NCBI RefSeq assembly: GCF_000820515.1
Contig: NZ_JXDG01000042.1
Coordinates: 1 to 64,000, forward strand
Length of the DNA stretch: 64,000 nt
Origin: Pseudomonas batumici
GTDB taxonomy: Bacteria > Pseudomonadota > Gammaproteobacteria > Pseudomonadales > Pseudomonadaceae
Direction of reading: 5' to 3'
Position 1 is the stretch's first letter, and each line of letters opens with the position of its first letter. The translations under genes were made by a program, and so were the position numbers. This document shows, piece by piece, positions 7,861 to 15,899 of this stretch. The notes below the pieces were generated by a model. It did no database searches, had not been told where the DNA came from, and worked only from the letters and a program-made list of their open reading frames with translations.

Positions 7861-7876
7861 ATTGATAAGTATCAAT
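7861..7876. promoter_or_regulatory. Palindrome upstream of pnuC, Fur-box-like
   Basis: ATTGATA, AG, TATCAAT is a perfect dyad 76 nt upstream of the pnuC ATG. The GATA-N-TATC core resembles Fur-type boxes, but the match to the 19-bp consensus is partial. It is the only feature seen in the 410-bp gap 7543-7952, whose remainder appears non-coding and AT-richer. Confidence 0.35.
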
Positions 7877-7952
7877 TTCAATACCAAACTAGCCCGCTCC
7901 TCTCCCCGCTCCCGGTCAAGGCACCGCTACCGTTTCCGTCAAGGAACCCTGC

Positions 7953-8550
7953 ATGTCCACACTTGAAATCATCGCTGTCCTAGTCAACGTCCTCGGCGTC
8001 TGGCTGACCGCCCGGCGCATTCGCTGGTGCTGGCCGGTCGGCGTCGTTGCGGTGCTGCTCTACGCCTGGATCTTCTACGACGCCAAGCTGTATTCCGATA
8101 CGTTGCTGCAAGGCATCTTCGCCGTGTTGCAAGGCTATGGCTGGTGGCGCTGGAGCCAGGGCGAGCTGAGCGAGGGCAAGGTCCATGTCGCCCGGCTGTC
8201 CTGGCGTGAAGGCCTGCTGGGTCTGCTCTGCGGTGCGTTGGGCGCGGGGGTGCTACCGGCTTACCGATGCAGCGGTGCCGTGGATGGATGCATCGCTCAC
8301 CGCCTTCAGCCTGGTGGCCAGTGTCTGGGCGGCGCGCAAGTATGTGGCCAGCTGGTGGCTGTGGATCGTGCTGGACGTCCTCTACGTCGGCCTGTTCCTG
8401 TTCAAGGACCTGCAACTGACAGCGGCGCTGTACGCCGGCTTCGTGGTGCTGGCGATCTATGGCCTGCGGGCTTGGCAGCAGGACCTGAACGGCCAGGAGC
8501 AGCGACCGCTCCCAGGACGCGACTCGACGACGGGTGAGCTGATTCGTTAG
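7953..8550 (+). pseudogene. pnuC: pnuC-like nicotinamide/NMN transporter, frameshifted
   Basis: The frame from the ATG at 7953 encodes a PnuC N-half with LTARRIRWCWPVGVV and LQGYGWWRWSQG, signature segments of this ribosyl-nicotinamide uptake family. After GALGAGVL (about 8255) the homology jumps to another frame: DAAVPWMDASLTAFSLVASV, the ARKYVASWWLW segment and a final helix, ending at the TAG 8548-8550. Together the two parts make a near full-length seven-TM protein of about 190 residues. A small deletion near 8252-8265 explains the shift, because family members carry a few more residues at this point. This is either a real inactivation or a sequencing error. Confidence 0.75.
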
Positions 8551-8714
8551 TGCCGGCACCTGCGCAAGGCATCGCCTTCGAACACTTCGCTCATTGACGC
8601 CCGATACGCCAGGCTGAAGCCGTCCGGCCGGACCCTCGGGCGATCCTCAAGTTTAATGTGTCGTAGTCGATACACTCCTGTACATAGAACAACTTTCTTG
8701 ACTCAGGAGGCTCC

Positions 8715-10298
8715 ATGACAGGGATATCGTCGATCAGTGTTTTGACGCTGAACCCTTCCCAGGTTACTGGCAACCTGCCGGCTGGCGTACAGCCTGCCAA
8801 CGCAACCGCTGCGGTTTCCTCCCCGGCCTCCAGCGTGATGATTGGCCAGAACACTGTGGTCGAAATCAACACCTACAACGCCCGTGGCGCCTTGTCTGAC
8901 GCCGCGGCGGCGCCTGCCTGGGAAAACAGCCCGCTGGACAGGATATCGTTCACGATGGGCGGTAACCTCGCCAGCCGCTCCAACGCCAACCGCTTTGCCG
9001 GCCTCGGCGCGGCGTTGTTGGCGCAACTGGCCGAAGGCAAGAAGGACATCTCGCAGTCGGTTATCCAGGCGCCAGGCAGCAAACCGCTCAACGCCACCGA
9101 GCTGTCTGCCGCTCAATCCCAGCTGCACAGCCGCAATGCCGACAGCACCATCAGCCTGACCCTCAAGACCGCCAGCGGTAAAACCGTGACCTTGAGCCTG
9201 GCGAACCAGGACAATGGCCTGGCCGTGCAGGCCCACGTGGATGGCGGCAAGCTCAGTGATGAAGAGAGTGCCGCCCTGGCCAAGATGGCCGGCGGTTTCC
9301 AATCCGCGCTCGACGGTCTGACCGCCGAGCCGCCCCAACTGAAGCTGGCTGCCCTGACCCAGTTCGATTCCAAGGTGTTTTCCTCGGTCGACCTGAGTAC
9401 CAAGCTCAAGCTTGAGGACAATCGCACCCAGACCCTGAGTTTCCATGCCGACGGCCAGCAACGCTCGGTACGCATGAACGGGCCCGCGGGTGACCTGCAA
9501 CTGTCCGTGGACCTCAAGAGCCAGGCGATTCGCGGCAACGCCAATCAACAGCAGAAGGCGCTCCAGAGCTACCTCAAGCAGATCGACGCCGCCACCAGCC
9601 GGGGTAACGGCGACCGGCAACTGATGTCGATGTTCAAGGATGCGTTCTCCACCCTGAACAGCAACTATCCCGACACCCGCGCGGCCACCACACCCGCCAC
9701 CGTCGACCCGCTGGCGCCGAGCAATATCGACCGCAACCTGTTGACCGGCCTGGCTGACTTCTCCGCGTCGGTGAAACAAACGGCCCAGGCGAGCAACCCG
9801 ATGCGTCCCGGCGAACGGGATACCTTTGCCTACGACGTGTCCCAATCCACTCGACTCAAGGGCCGCGATCCGTTCAATCGCGCCATAGAGCAGGACCAGC
9901 AATCGCACCTGTCCGCCAGCTATCACCAGCCGCTGTACCCGGGCCAGAAGCTGAAGCTGACCAGCGCGGCCGAGTCGCAGAACTACCTGTTTTACCAGAT
10001 CGACGACCACGCCAGCAGCCACACCACCATCAGCTATGACAAGGGTGAGTTGACCAACGCCTCGGTGACACAGTCGGCCAGCCAATCCACGCGGATATCC
10101 AGATACGTGATGGGGCGTCTGCTGGAGCAGACGGTCACCCCGCTCAACTCATCGAGAACCCGGAGTTTCAGGGACGTGCTGGAACACGCCTTGCACCCGG
10201 ACAATACGCCGACGGGTGCCGCGCAATTGAAACAAGCCCTGGCCGAGCTTCAGGACAAAGCACTGTTGCAAGCGGACCCGGCAAAACTCAAAGGCTGA
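8715..10298 (+). CDS. Hypothetical protein, 527 residues, no recognised domain
   Basis: Not recognised by function. AGGAGG lies 6 nt before the ATG. The protein is hydrophilic, without a signal peptide or membrane segment. It is rich in Ser, Ala, Gln and Asn in the first 100 residues, has alternating beta-like segments in the middle (TISLTLKTASGKTVTLSLA, about 148-166) and a helical C-terminus. I recall similar Pseudomonas proteins with the SISVLTLNPSQV N-terminus carried under unreliable names. It is a single-gene unit: a hairpin terminator overlaps its stop codon. A structural or secreted role is possible but unsupported. Confidence 0.8.
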   Translation: MTGISSISVLTLNPSQVTGNLPAGVQPANATAAVSSPASSVMIGQNTVVEINTYNARGALSDAAAAPAWENSPLDRISFTMGGNLASRSNANRFAGLGAALLAQLAEGKKDISQSVIQAPGSKPLNATELSAAQSQLHSRNADSTISLTLKTASGKTVTLSLANQDNGLAVQAHVDGGKLSDEESAALAKMAGGFQSALDGLTAEPPQLKLAALTQFDSKVFSSVDLSTKLKLEDNRTQTLSFHADGQQRSVRMNGPAGDLQLSVDLKSQAIRGNANQQQKALQSYLKQIDAATSRGNGDRQLMSMFKDAFSTLNSNYPDTRAATTPATVDPLAPSNIDRNLLTGLADFSASVKQTAQASNPMRPGERDTFAYDVSQSTRLKGRDPFNRAIEQDQQSHLSASYHQPLYPGQKLKLTSAAESQNYLFYQIDDHASSHTTISYDKGELTNASVTQSASQSTRISRYVMGRLLEQTVTPLNSSRTRSFRDVLEHALHPDNTPTGAAQLKQALAELQDKALLQADPAKLKG

Positions 10299-10316
10299 CC
10301 CTGGCGGTCAGCTTTC
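10294..10316 (+). terminator. Terminator overlapping the stop of the 527-residue gene
   Basis: GCTGACC, loop CTGGC, GGTCAGC, then TTTCT. The left arm contains the TGA stop codon (10296-10298). Confidence 0.65.
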
Positions 10317-10338
10317 TCCCACGTCACCTGGGATAACA

Positions 10339-10360
10339 GGGCGGGTGCCGGGACCCGCCC
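10339..10360 (-). terminator. Hairpin downstream of the small lipoprotein gene
   Basis: GGGCGGGT and ACCCGCCC pair perfectly around a 6-nt loop. On the minus strand it directly follows the stop of the 49-residue lipoprotein gene (10374). The following sequence is only weakly T-rich. Confidence 0.5.
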
Positions 10361-10373
10361 TTGAGCCGTGGCT

Positions 10374-10523
10374 TTACCTGCTATATCCCTGACTCCCTCC
10401 TCGATCGTCACCGAAGTAGCGGCCATGCTCATGCCCGCCGTGACCTTCGTGCCAATAAGGCCAACAGCCCCCCAGCAGGAGGGCACCGGAAAGTACCAGG
10501 ATCCATAGGGTCGTGCGTTTCAT
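10374..10523 (-). CDS. Small His/Gly-rich lipoprotein, 49 residues
   Basis: A short gene supported by three signals: GGAGAA 7 nt upstream of the ATG at 10523, a signal peptide (MKRTTLWILVLSGALLLGGC) with a lipobox LGGC whose Cys is residue 20, and a hairpin just after the TAA. The mature part is short and rich in His and Gly (HEGHGGHEHG), which may bind metal. It is convergent with the preceding 527-residue gene and lies beside a group of exported proteins. Function unknown. It was found by reading the minus strand. Confidence 0.65.
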   Translation of the reverse strand: MKRTTLWILVLSGALLLGGCWPYWHEGHGGHEHGRYFGDDRGGSQGYSR

Positions 10524-10712
10524 TTGATCGTTCTCCAATGCAACGGATTAGCGGCTGCTCCGATTCATTGCCATGGGCCAATGTGTGTCACAGCAAAATC
10601 CCTGAATGCCGGGTATGGAACGATGACATGCCCCCAGCAGCTCGTCGGTTCGCTGCCGCGCATAGTGGCCTCAAGCGATAACGGTTCGGGCACAGGGGCC
10701 GTGTCGCCCCTC

Positions 10713-10734
10713 CAGCGTGCGCTACCGAACAGAC
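10713..10734. promoter_or_regulatory. Dyad motif, site 1 (putative Crp/Fnr-type operator)
   Basis: Left arm CAGCGTGCG, centre CTAC, right arm CGAACAGAC, 72 nt upstream of the glycine-zipper gene start. It matches the stronger dyads at 11746-11767 and 14217-14238 in arm sequence and spacing. Confidence 0.5.
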
Positions 10735-10805
10735 TCGCTTCGACCACAGGGTCAACCTGACATCAGGCAGATCGCTGCCAACTGATGATCGCAGAGGCAC
10801 AACCC

Positions 10806-11153
10806 ATGACCCACACATCGAAACTATCTTTATACCGCCGGCTGGCAGTCATGGTTGGCGCCATTGCCGTGTCGGCATCCGTGCTACCCGCACAGGCGGA
10901 GCATGACCATTACCGCGAGGGGCACGGGCGGCCGGTTTACCATCGCGACTATCGCGGCGGCCATGGCGACTATCGCGGTGATCGTGGTGACTATCGCGGC
11001 GGTGGTGACGATCTGGGCGGGATCATCGCCGGCGCGCTGCTGGGAGCCGCGGTCGCCGGTGCCCTGCGGCCGCCGCCGGCCGTGATTTACAGGGAAGCGC
11101 CGCCACCGCCACCGCCAGGGGTCAGGTACTACTATCCGCCACCCGGCTATTGA
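10806..11153 (+). CDS. Exported glycine-zipper, Pro-rich tail protein
   Basis: A 115-residue protein with a signal peptide ending ...PAQA before EHDHY. The mature part has repeats of DYRGG/DYRGD (about residues 48-70), a glycine-zipper-like hydrophobic segment GGIIAGALLGAAVAGAL, and a Pro/Tyr-rich tail. The design is typical of small periplasmic or outer-membrane-associated stress proteins. AGAGG upstream supports the ATG at 10806 rather than one 21 nt earlier. A dyad operator motif lies upstream. No specific function is known. Confidence 0.65.
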   Translation: MTHTSKLSLYRRLAVMVGAIAVSASVLPAQAEHDHYREGHGRPVYHRDYRGGHGDYRGDRGDYRGGGDDLGGIIAGALLGAAVAGALRPPPAVIYREAPPPPPPGVRYYYPPPGY

Positions 11154-11250
11154 GCTCCATGCCCCCCTGCCCCCCAGGCAACCGGCTGAACTCACCGATA
11201 GATCCCCAGCCACTGTCGTCAATCCGCTCCCTTAATCCGGGTATACAGAC

Positions 11251-11736
11251 ATGAAAAACTTCGTATTCAAAGCGGCCATGCCAGCCGTATTGATGCTGGC
11301 CTTCCTCACGACTTCTGTCTCGGCACAGACGACGGCAGCGAACAGTTCCGACGCTGTCTCACAAGCGGCTGCCCGTCACGCAAAAAAACACGCCGACTTT
11401 GTAGAAAAACGGGTCAACGAACTGCACGCCAAACTGAAGATCACCGAGCAGCAGTCGGCACAATGGGAGGCCTATGCGAAAACCATGCGTGACAATGCAG
11501 ATGCCACCGATAAAGCCTTCCTGGATCGTGCGCATAAGCTGTCATCGCTAAATGCCGATGACGCGATGCAGTCCTATGCCAAATTGGCCCAGATGCACGC
11601 AGACAATATGCAAAAACTTGCCGCGTCGTTTAGCGCGTTATATGGCGTGCTTTCCGCCGATCAGAAAAAAACCGCGGACAAGTTGTTCCGCAATGAACGA
11701 GAAGAACGGCTCGAAACAGCCAGTAAATCTCATTGA
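11251..11736 (+). CDS. LTXXQ-motif (Spy/CpxP-like) periplasmic protein
   Basis: A 161-residue protein with a clear signal peptide (cleavage after SVSA) and a helical, Lys/Ala/Gln-rich mature part. Two repeats of the LTXXQ type are visible: LKITEQQSAQWEAY at about 71-84 and LSADQKKTADKLF near 135-147. This is the signature of the Spy/CpxP family of periplasmic chaperones and stress sensors. It lies 97 bp after the glycine-zipper gene without its own dyad motif, so the two may be co-transcribed. Confidence 0.75.
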   Translation: MKNFVFKAAMPAVLMLAFLTTSVSAQTTAANSSDAVSQAAARHAKKHADFVEKRVNELHAKLKITEQQSAQWEAYAKTMRDNADATDKAFLDRAHKLSSLNADDAMQSYAKLAQMHADNMQKLAASFSALYGVLSADQKKTADKLFRNEREERLETASKSH

Positions 11737-11745
11737 TGTGCAGTG

Positions 11746-11767
11746 TTGTGTGCGCTACCGAACAGAC
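11746..11767. promoter_or_regulatory. Dyad motif, site 2 (putative Crp/Fnr-type operator)
   Basis: TTGTGTGCG, CTAC, CGAACAGAC. It shares CTAC and the whole right arm with site 1 and seven of nine left-arm bases with the perfect dyad at 14217. It lies about 117 nt upstream of the SYLF gene start, and GATGATCGCAGAG recurs between motif and gene at both site 1 and site 2. Confidence 0.55.
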
Positions 11768-11883
11768 AAGAATCGGTAGCGACTCCCACTCTGATCAAAG
11801 GTCGGCCGCGGCCGAACAATGATCGGATGATCGCAGAGACAGCCAGCCTGGTTCATCGCTATCGCTGGCATTGGAGGACCACC

Positions 11884-12444
11884 ATGATCACTTCACTACG
11901 CTCACTTATGTTTATCGCTGTCACAACCCTGTCGTTGGTTTCGACAGGTCTGTTCAATAGTGCAAGCGCCGCCACGGCCGAGGATCTGGAAAAAGAATCC
12001 CGGCAGGCCTTGCAAATGCTCTACAAGACTCAACCATTTGCCGAAACCCTATCCCACAGTGCCAAGGCTGTACTGGTATTTCCCAAAGTCGTCAAAGCAG
12101 GCCTGGTGTTTGGTGGCAGTTATGGCGAGGGGGTGATGCTCAGTGGCCCGAAAGTGGACGGTTACTACAACTCGGTGACCGGTTCATGGGGACTGCAGGC
12201 CGGTGCCCAGTCTTATGCCTATGCGGTGTTCCTGGTGACTGACAAAGCGGTCAACTATGTCCGTGCAACCAAGGGTTGGGAGCTCGGTGTAGGCCCCACC
12301 GTTGTCCTGGCTAACCAGGGGCTCTCGAAAAACCTGTCGACCTCGACCTTGAAGGACGATGCCTACGCGTTTGTCTTTGACCAGGAGGGCCTGATGGCGG
12401 GCGTCAGCATCGAAGGCACCAAGATTTCGCTGATCAAACGTTGA
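11884..12444 (+). CDS. SYLF/Ysc84-domain exported lipid-binding protein
   Basis: A 186-residue protein with a signal peptide (to about residue 31, SASA) followed by a SYLF (Ysc84) domain. Characteristic segments are AKAVLVFPKVVKAGLVFGGSYGEGV and SWGLQAGAQSYAYAVFLVTDKA, seen at about 60-120. Bacterial members are periplasmic proteins proposed to bind lipids and are often induced under stress or biofilm conditions. GGAGG 6 nt upstream fixes the ATG at 11884. The upstream dyad suggests control by the nearby Crp/Fnr protein (inference). Confidence 0.8.
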   Translation: MITSLRSLMFIAVTTLSLVSTGLFNSASAATAEDLEKESRQALQMLYKTQPFAETLSHSAKAVLVFPKVVKAGLVFGGSYGEGVMLSGPKVDGYYNSVTGSWGLQAGAQSYAYAVFLVTDKAVNYVRATKGWELGVGPTVVLANQGLSKNLSTSTLKDDAYAFVFDQEGLMAGVSIEGTKISLIKR

Positions 12445-12529
12445 ATCGAGGCGGACATCGGGAAAGTGTCGGTAGCCTGGTCTATAGCAATGCAGTGATG
12501 ATCGACAAACGGGGTTGGCGAAACGCTGT

Positions 12530-12739
12530 TCAAATCAACCTTTCCCAGACGTCCCTATTGGCCAACTCCGTATCGGTCGCGTGTATTGAACGGCCACTGA
12601 TAGGACTTAGTTCATAAGTACCGCCGGCCTCACAGACTGCCAAATAGCGCACGCCACTTGATTTGTGAAGGTAGCGTAGCAGTGGATGGCACTGTGCATT
12701 GATACGCCGTACCAGAGCTGAATCAGTCATGGCGTTCAT
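12530..12739 (-). CDS. Small hypothetical protein, 69 residues
   Basis: An open frame on the minus strand inside the otherwise non-coding stretch 12445-12954 (510 bp). The peptide (ATG at 12739 or 12730) is soluble and reads as plausible protein, with ...CHPLLRYLHKSSGVRYLAVCEAG and a DRDVWERL-like end (NRDVWERLI). The ribosome site is weak. I do not recognise the family. The rest of the gap holds only the dyad at 12863 and the promoter of the following gene. It could be spurious. Confidence 0.35.
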   Translation of the reverse strand: MNAMTDSALVRRINAQCHPLLRYLHKSSGVRYLAVCEAGGTYELSPISGRSIHATDTELANRDVWERLI

Positions 12740-12862
12740 GATTAGACCTGCTGCAGCGATGGCTGCTCTGTTGTTGTTTTTATTCTGTGCTGTCTCGCGG
12801 CAATATTCTGTACGCCATCCCACACAGTGCAAACTATCACTTTATGACTCCCCTTTCTGAGT

Positions 12863-12884
12863 CTATGTGTACTAGCGCACAGAC
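12863..12884. promoter_or_regulatory. Dyad motif, site 3 (weaker)
   Basis: CTATGTGTA, CTAG, CGCACAGAC: the right half matches the other sites well and the left half partly (six of nine). It lies about 70 nt upstream of the exported protein gene at 12955, the same distance as site 1 from its gene. Confidence 0.4.
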
Positions 12885-12954
12885 CCACTCCGTCCATTCC
12901 TTGCAATCTGGCAGTACATGCATTGGTTCGAGTACGAACCAAGGAGTATTGATC

Positions 12955-13404
12955 ATGAAATTCATTTATTCAGTGAGGTTTTCAAGACTTGCCTTGGCCC
13001 TGTTGATGGGTGTATCTCCCGTTGTGCTGTCTGCAGCCAACAATGAACCGGTCGACATGTCCGCGGTACAATTGGAACCGCATGAGCAGAATGGAATCCG
13101 CTATGTGGCAGGTGGCATTGGCCAGGATGAGTCAAAGGCCTTGTTGCAGACCCAGGGCTACAACCTTCATCTCGTCTTTTCAACGGGGTCGGGCAACAAG
13201 TACCTGAGCGATGTCGACGTACTGATCCAGAGTGAAAAAGGCGACGCTCTATTGTCGCTGAACCAAGTGGGTCCCATTCTCTACGTTCAATTGCCGGCGA
13301 ACAAATACCGGGTAGTGGCAAAGGCCAATGGACATGAAGAGCGCCGCACCGTTGCCCTCAACGGTAAATCTATCGATACGGTGAACATACACTGGAGCGA
13401 TTAA
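12955..13404 (+). CDS. Exported carboxypeptidase-regulatory-like protein
   Basis: A 149-residue protein with a signal peptide (cleavage near VVLSA, residue 27) and a beta-sandwich-like mature domain ending in PANKYRVVAKANGHEERRTV, typical of carboxypeptidase-regulatory-like folds in periplasmic proteins. AAGGAG 8 nt upstream fixes the ATG at 12955. It is convergent with the Crp/Fnr gene and likely belongs to the same stress-protein group through the upstream dyad. Exact role unknown. Confidence 0.7.
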   Translation: MKFIYSVRFSRLALALLMGVSPVVLSAANNEPVDMSAVQLEPHEQNGIRYVAGGIGQDESKALLQTQGYNLHLVFSTGSGNKYLSDVDVLIQSEKGDALLSLNQVGPILYVQLPANKYRVVAKANGHEERRTVALNGKSIDTVNIHWSD

Positions 13405-13428
13405 GGGCATGCTGACGCTGGCCCGCGA

Positions 13429-14160
13429 CTATTCGTCGGTAGGCGGCAATGGCTCACTGGGTAGCAGGCGGTCGGTTTCCTTTTTGACCACGGCATAGCA
13501 CTCGCAACTCAGTTGCTCGAGCGCGGCCCTGTCCAACACCGTGATGTGGCCGCGGCTGTATTCGATAACGCCCAGGCGTTGCAGCTTGCCGGCGGCATCG
13601 GTCACGCCTTCGCGGCGGACACCGAGCATATTGGCGATCAACTCCTGGGTCATGGTCAGTTGATTGTCCTGCAGGCGGTCGAGAGACAGCAGCAACCAGC
13701 GGCACAGTTGTTGATCGATGGAGTGGTGCCGGTTGCAGACCGCGGTCTGGGCCATCTGTGTAATCAGCGCCTGGGTATAGCGCAGCATCAACTGGAGCAT
13801 CTCCCCGTGGCGGTTGAACTCGTCCTTGAGCCGCTGGCAGGGTAATCGGTAGGCATGTCCTGCACTCTGGACAATGGCCCGGCTGGGCGTACTTTCCCCG
13901 CCCATGAAAACAGCGATACCGATCAAGCCCTCATTGCCGACCACGGAAATCTCCGCCGAGGCACCGTCCTCCATCACATACAACAGGGAAACGATGGAGT
14001 CCGTGGGGAAATAGACATGGTGCAGGATATCGCCGGATTCGTAGAGCACCTCACCCAGCGGCAAGGGGATCAGTTCGAGGTAGGGCAGCAAGCGCTCCAG
14101 CGATTGCGCGGGAAGGGCCGCCAGAAGATGGTTCTGTTGTGGTTTGGGAACATCGAGCAT
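13429..14160 (-). CDS. Crp/Fnr-family transcriptional regulator
   Basis: About 243 residues: a cyclic-nucleotide-binding-type beta-barrel (about 20-130, including PLPLGEVLYESGDILHHVYFP), a dimerisation helix (about 130-160) and a winged helix (about 170-235, with TQELIANMLGVRREGVTDAA as recognition region). No Fnr-type Cys cluster is seen at the N-terminus, so it is not an obvious iron-sulfur sensor. GGAGAGG supports the ATG at 14160 over a GTG at 14169. A perfect dyad at 14217-14238 lies in its promoter and related dyads precede the exported-protein genes to its left, suggesting an autoregulated local regulator. Confidence 0.85.
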   Translation of the reverse strand: MLDVPKPQQNHLLAALPAQSLERLLPYLELIPLPLGEVLYESGDILHHVYFPTDSIVSLLYVMEDGASAEISVVGNEGLIGIAVFMGGESTPSRAIVQSAGHAYRLPCQRLKDEFNRHGEMLQLMLRYTQALITQMAQTAVCNRHHSIDQQLCRWLLLSLDRLQDNQLTMTQELIANMLGVRREGVTDAAGKLQRLGVIEYSRGHITVLDRAALEQLSCECYAVVKKETDRLLPSEPLPPTDE

Positions 14161-14216
14161 ATCCGCCACCTCTCCAGGAGAAGTCCCCCAACTACTAAAG
14201 ATTAGGCCAACGTACG

Positions 14217-14238
14217 CTGTGTGCGTTACCGCACACAG
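14217..14238. promoter_or_regulatory. Perfect 9-bp dyad, putative autoregulatory operator
   Basis: Arms CTGTGTGCG and CGCACACAG are perfectly complementary around TTAC. It sits 57 nt upstream of the Crp/Fnr-type gene and is the best-conserved of four related sites in 3.5 kb. The size and symmetry fit a Crp/Fnr dimer. Confidence 0.65.
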
Positions 14239-14297
14239 CCGCTCATCGGGTTTTGGGATTGTCGAGACGTTGATTGCAACGGAGCGAGACTCACCCG

Positions 14298-15881
14298 TCA
14301 GCCTTTGAGCAGGTGCCGAATACGAACAGGCTTTCCGGCGATCTGAAAGCGCCGGGCGGCTGATTCGATTTTCAACTCTGCGCGAGTGACTCTACCGTGA
14401 TGGCGTAGATGATCGTGCCAGGACTCGTCAAAAAACAGCTCTATCCACAGTTGCGGATTTTCGGTGTCCTGCATCAACTGCCAGGAAAAAGAACCGTTGC
14501 GGTGGCGCATTCTGCGCACTTCTTCCATGGCCTCCTTGAAGGCATCGGCATCCGTCGTGTCAATCTCATACTCGAGCGTGATCATGACGGGCCCACGTTC
14601 ACCATCAGCCTCGACATTGATCAACGGTTGAGGCCAATGCAGCGAAGGGGCCAGGTCTTCCGCACTCAGCGCAGGCAATTTGACCCACCAGCCCACCCCT
14701 ACTCCCAACACCATGATGACAGCGGCAAAGCTCAGCGATATCGAGATCGACAGCCAGCTGGCGATCAGCCCCCACATCAGACCGCCCATGGCCATGCTGC
14801 CAAAGAACGTCAGAATGTAGACCGCCAACGCCCTCGCCCTGACCCACGCCGGTACCGATGTTTGCGCAGACACCTGGAGGCTGGACAATACCGCGATCCA
14901 GGCAGCCCCACTGACGAGCATCACCGGAATAAGCAGATAGAAATCCTGAATCCATGCCAAGGCCAGCAATACTGCCGCATAGATAAGGCTGGCCAATGTC
15001 ATCAGCCGATTGACAGCCATCAGACGACGAATTCGGGGTAGAAACATTGCACCCGCAACCGCCCCGATCCCGACGCAACCGAGCAGGATCCCAAATTGCT
15101 CGGCGCTGCCCTTCAGCTCACCTCGCACGATCAGTGGAAGCAAGGACATACCGGCGCTTGCGCCCAGAAAGAAAGCCAGGGCACGCACCAGAACTCGCTG
15201 CAGGTGCCGTGAACTACGGGCATGACGCCAACCCACACGTATCGCGCCAAACAGGCGTTCTGCCGGCAATACGCTCTGTTGTGGCGTGCGATGCCACAAG
15301 GCGAGCACCGCGATAACGCCAAAGAAGGACAGGGCATTGACGGCAAAGGTCGCCCATGGCCCTACCAGGCTGATGATGATGCCGGCAATGGCCGGTCCGA
15401 GTGCCCGGGCAACGTTGACCCCCACGCTGCTAAGCGATATCGCGGCGGGCAGGTCACTGGCGGGAACCAACTCAGGTGTCAACGCTGACCATGCCGGCAT
15501 GGTCAGCGCCGTTCCAATCCCCATGGCCAGCGTAAACAGGAGTAAAAGCGTAGCGCTCATCAGGCCCGCAAAGGTGATCAGGGCGAGCGCAAGTGCAACG
15601 ACGGCCATCCCTGCCTGGACAACCAACAGGTAGCGTCGTTTGTCGACGATGTCGGCCAGCGCGCCAGCGGGTAGCGCCAGAAGGAACATCGGAGCGGCAG
15701 CCGCTACTTGTACCAGAGACACCATGAAAGGGCTGGCCGACAAGGAGGTCATCAGCCAGCCGGCACCGACTTCATGCATCCACGTCCCTATGTTGGAGGC
15801 AATGCTGGCGAGCCACAGACTGCGAAACAGTCCATGGCGAAGCGGTTGCCAGGCCGAAATCGGGGCCTGCTCTTTAGTCAT
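14298..15881 (-). CDS. MFS transporter with C-terminal ABM-like domain
   Basis: About 527 residues. The first 400 form a 12-TM MFS exporter of the EntS/MFS_3 (DUF894) type, starting PLRHGLFRSLWLASIASNIG. The last 110 residues form a soluble ferredoxin-like domain resembling antibiotic-biosynthesis-monooxygenase folds (MITLEYEIDTTDADAFKEAM to RRFQIAGKPVRIRHLL). Such fusions are known in this MFS group, and the added domain may bind substrate. The start is ATG 15881 or GTG 15890. It is followed closely upstream by the DoxX gene (17 bp), so co-transcription is likely. Confidence 0.8.
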   Translation of the reverse strand: MTKEQAPISAWQPLRHGLFRSLWLASIASNIGTWMHEVGAGWLMTSLSASPFMVSLVQVAAAAPMFLLALPAGALADIVDKRRYLLVVQAGMAVVALALALITFAGLMSATLLLLFTLAMGIGTALTMPAWSALTPELVPASDLPAAISLSSVGVNVARALGPAIAGIIISLVGPWATFAVNALSFFGVIAVLALWHRTPQQSVLPAERLFGAIRVGWRHARSSRHLQRVLVRALAFFLGASAGMSLLPLIVRGELKGSAEQFGILLGCVGIGAVAGAMFLPRIRRLMAVNRLMTLASLIYAAVLLALAWIQDFYLLIPVMLVSGAAWIAVLSSLQVSAQTSVPAWVRARALAVYILTFFGSMAMGGLMWGLIASWLSISISLSFAAVIMVLGVGVGWWVKLPALSAEDLAPSLHWPQPLINVEADGERGPVMITLEYEIDTTDADAFKEAMEEVRRMRHRNGSFSWQLMQDTENPQLWIELFFDESWHDHLRHHGRVTRAELKIESAARRFQIAGKPVRIRHLLKG

Positions 15882-15899
15882 CGTACCCACCCTTTCCCC

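Noticed and set aside
8644-8690. Possible dyad GTGTCG...CGATACAC upstream of the 527-residue gene
   Set aside because: The arms do not pair beyond four bases; taken as chance.
8703-10085. 460-codon open frame on the minus strand
   Set aside because: Antisense to the 527-residue gene, which has a ribosome site and terminator. The minus peptide lacks any recognised motif and its composition follows third-position GC bias.
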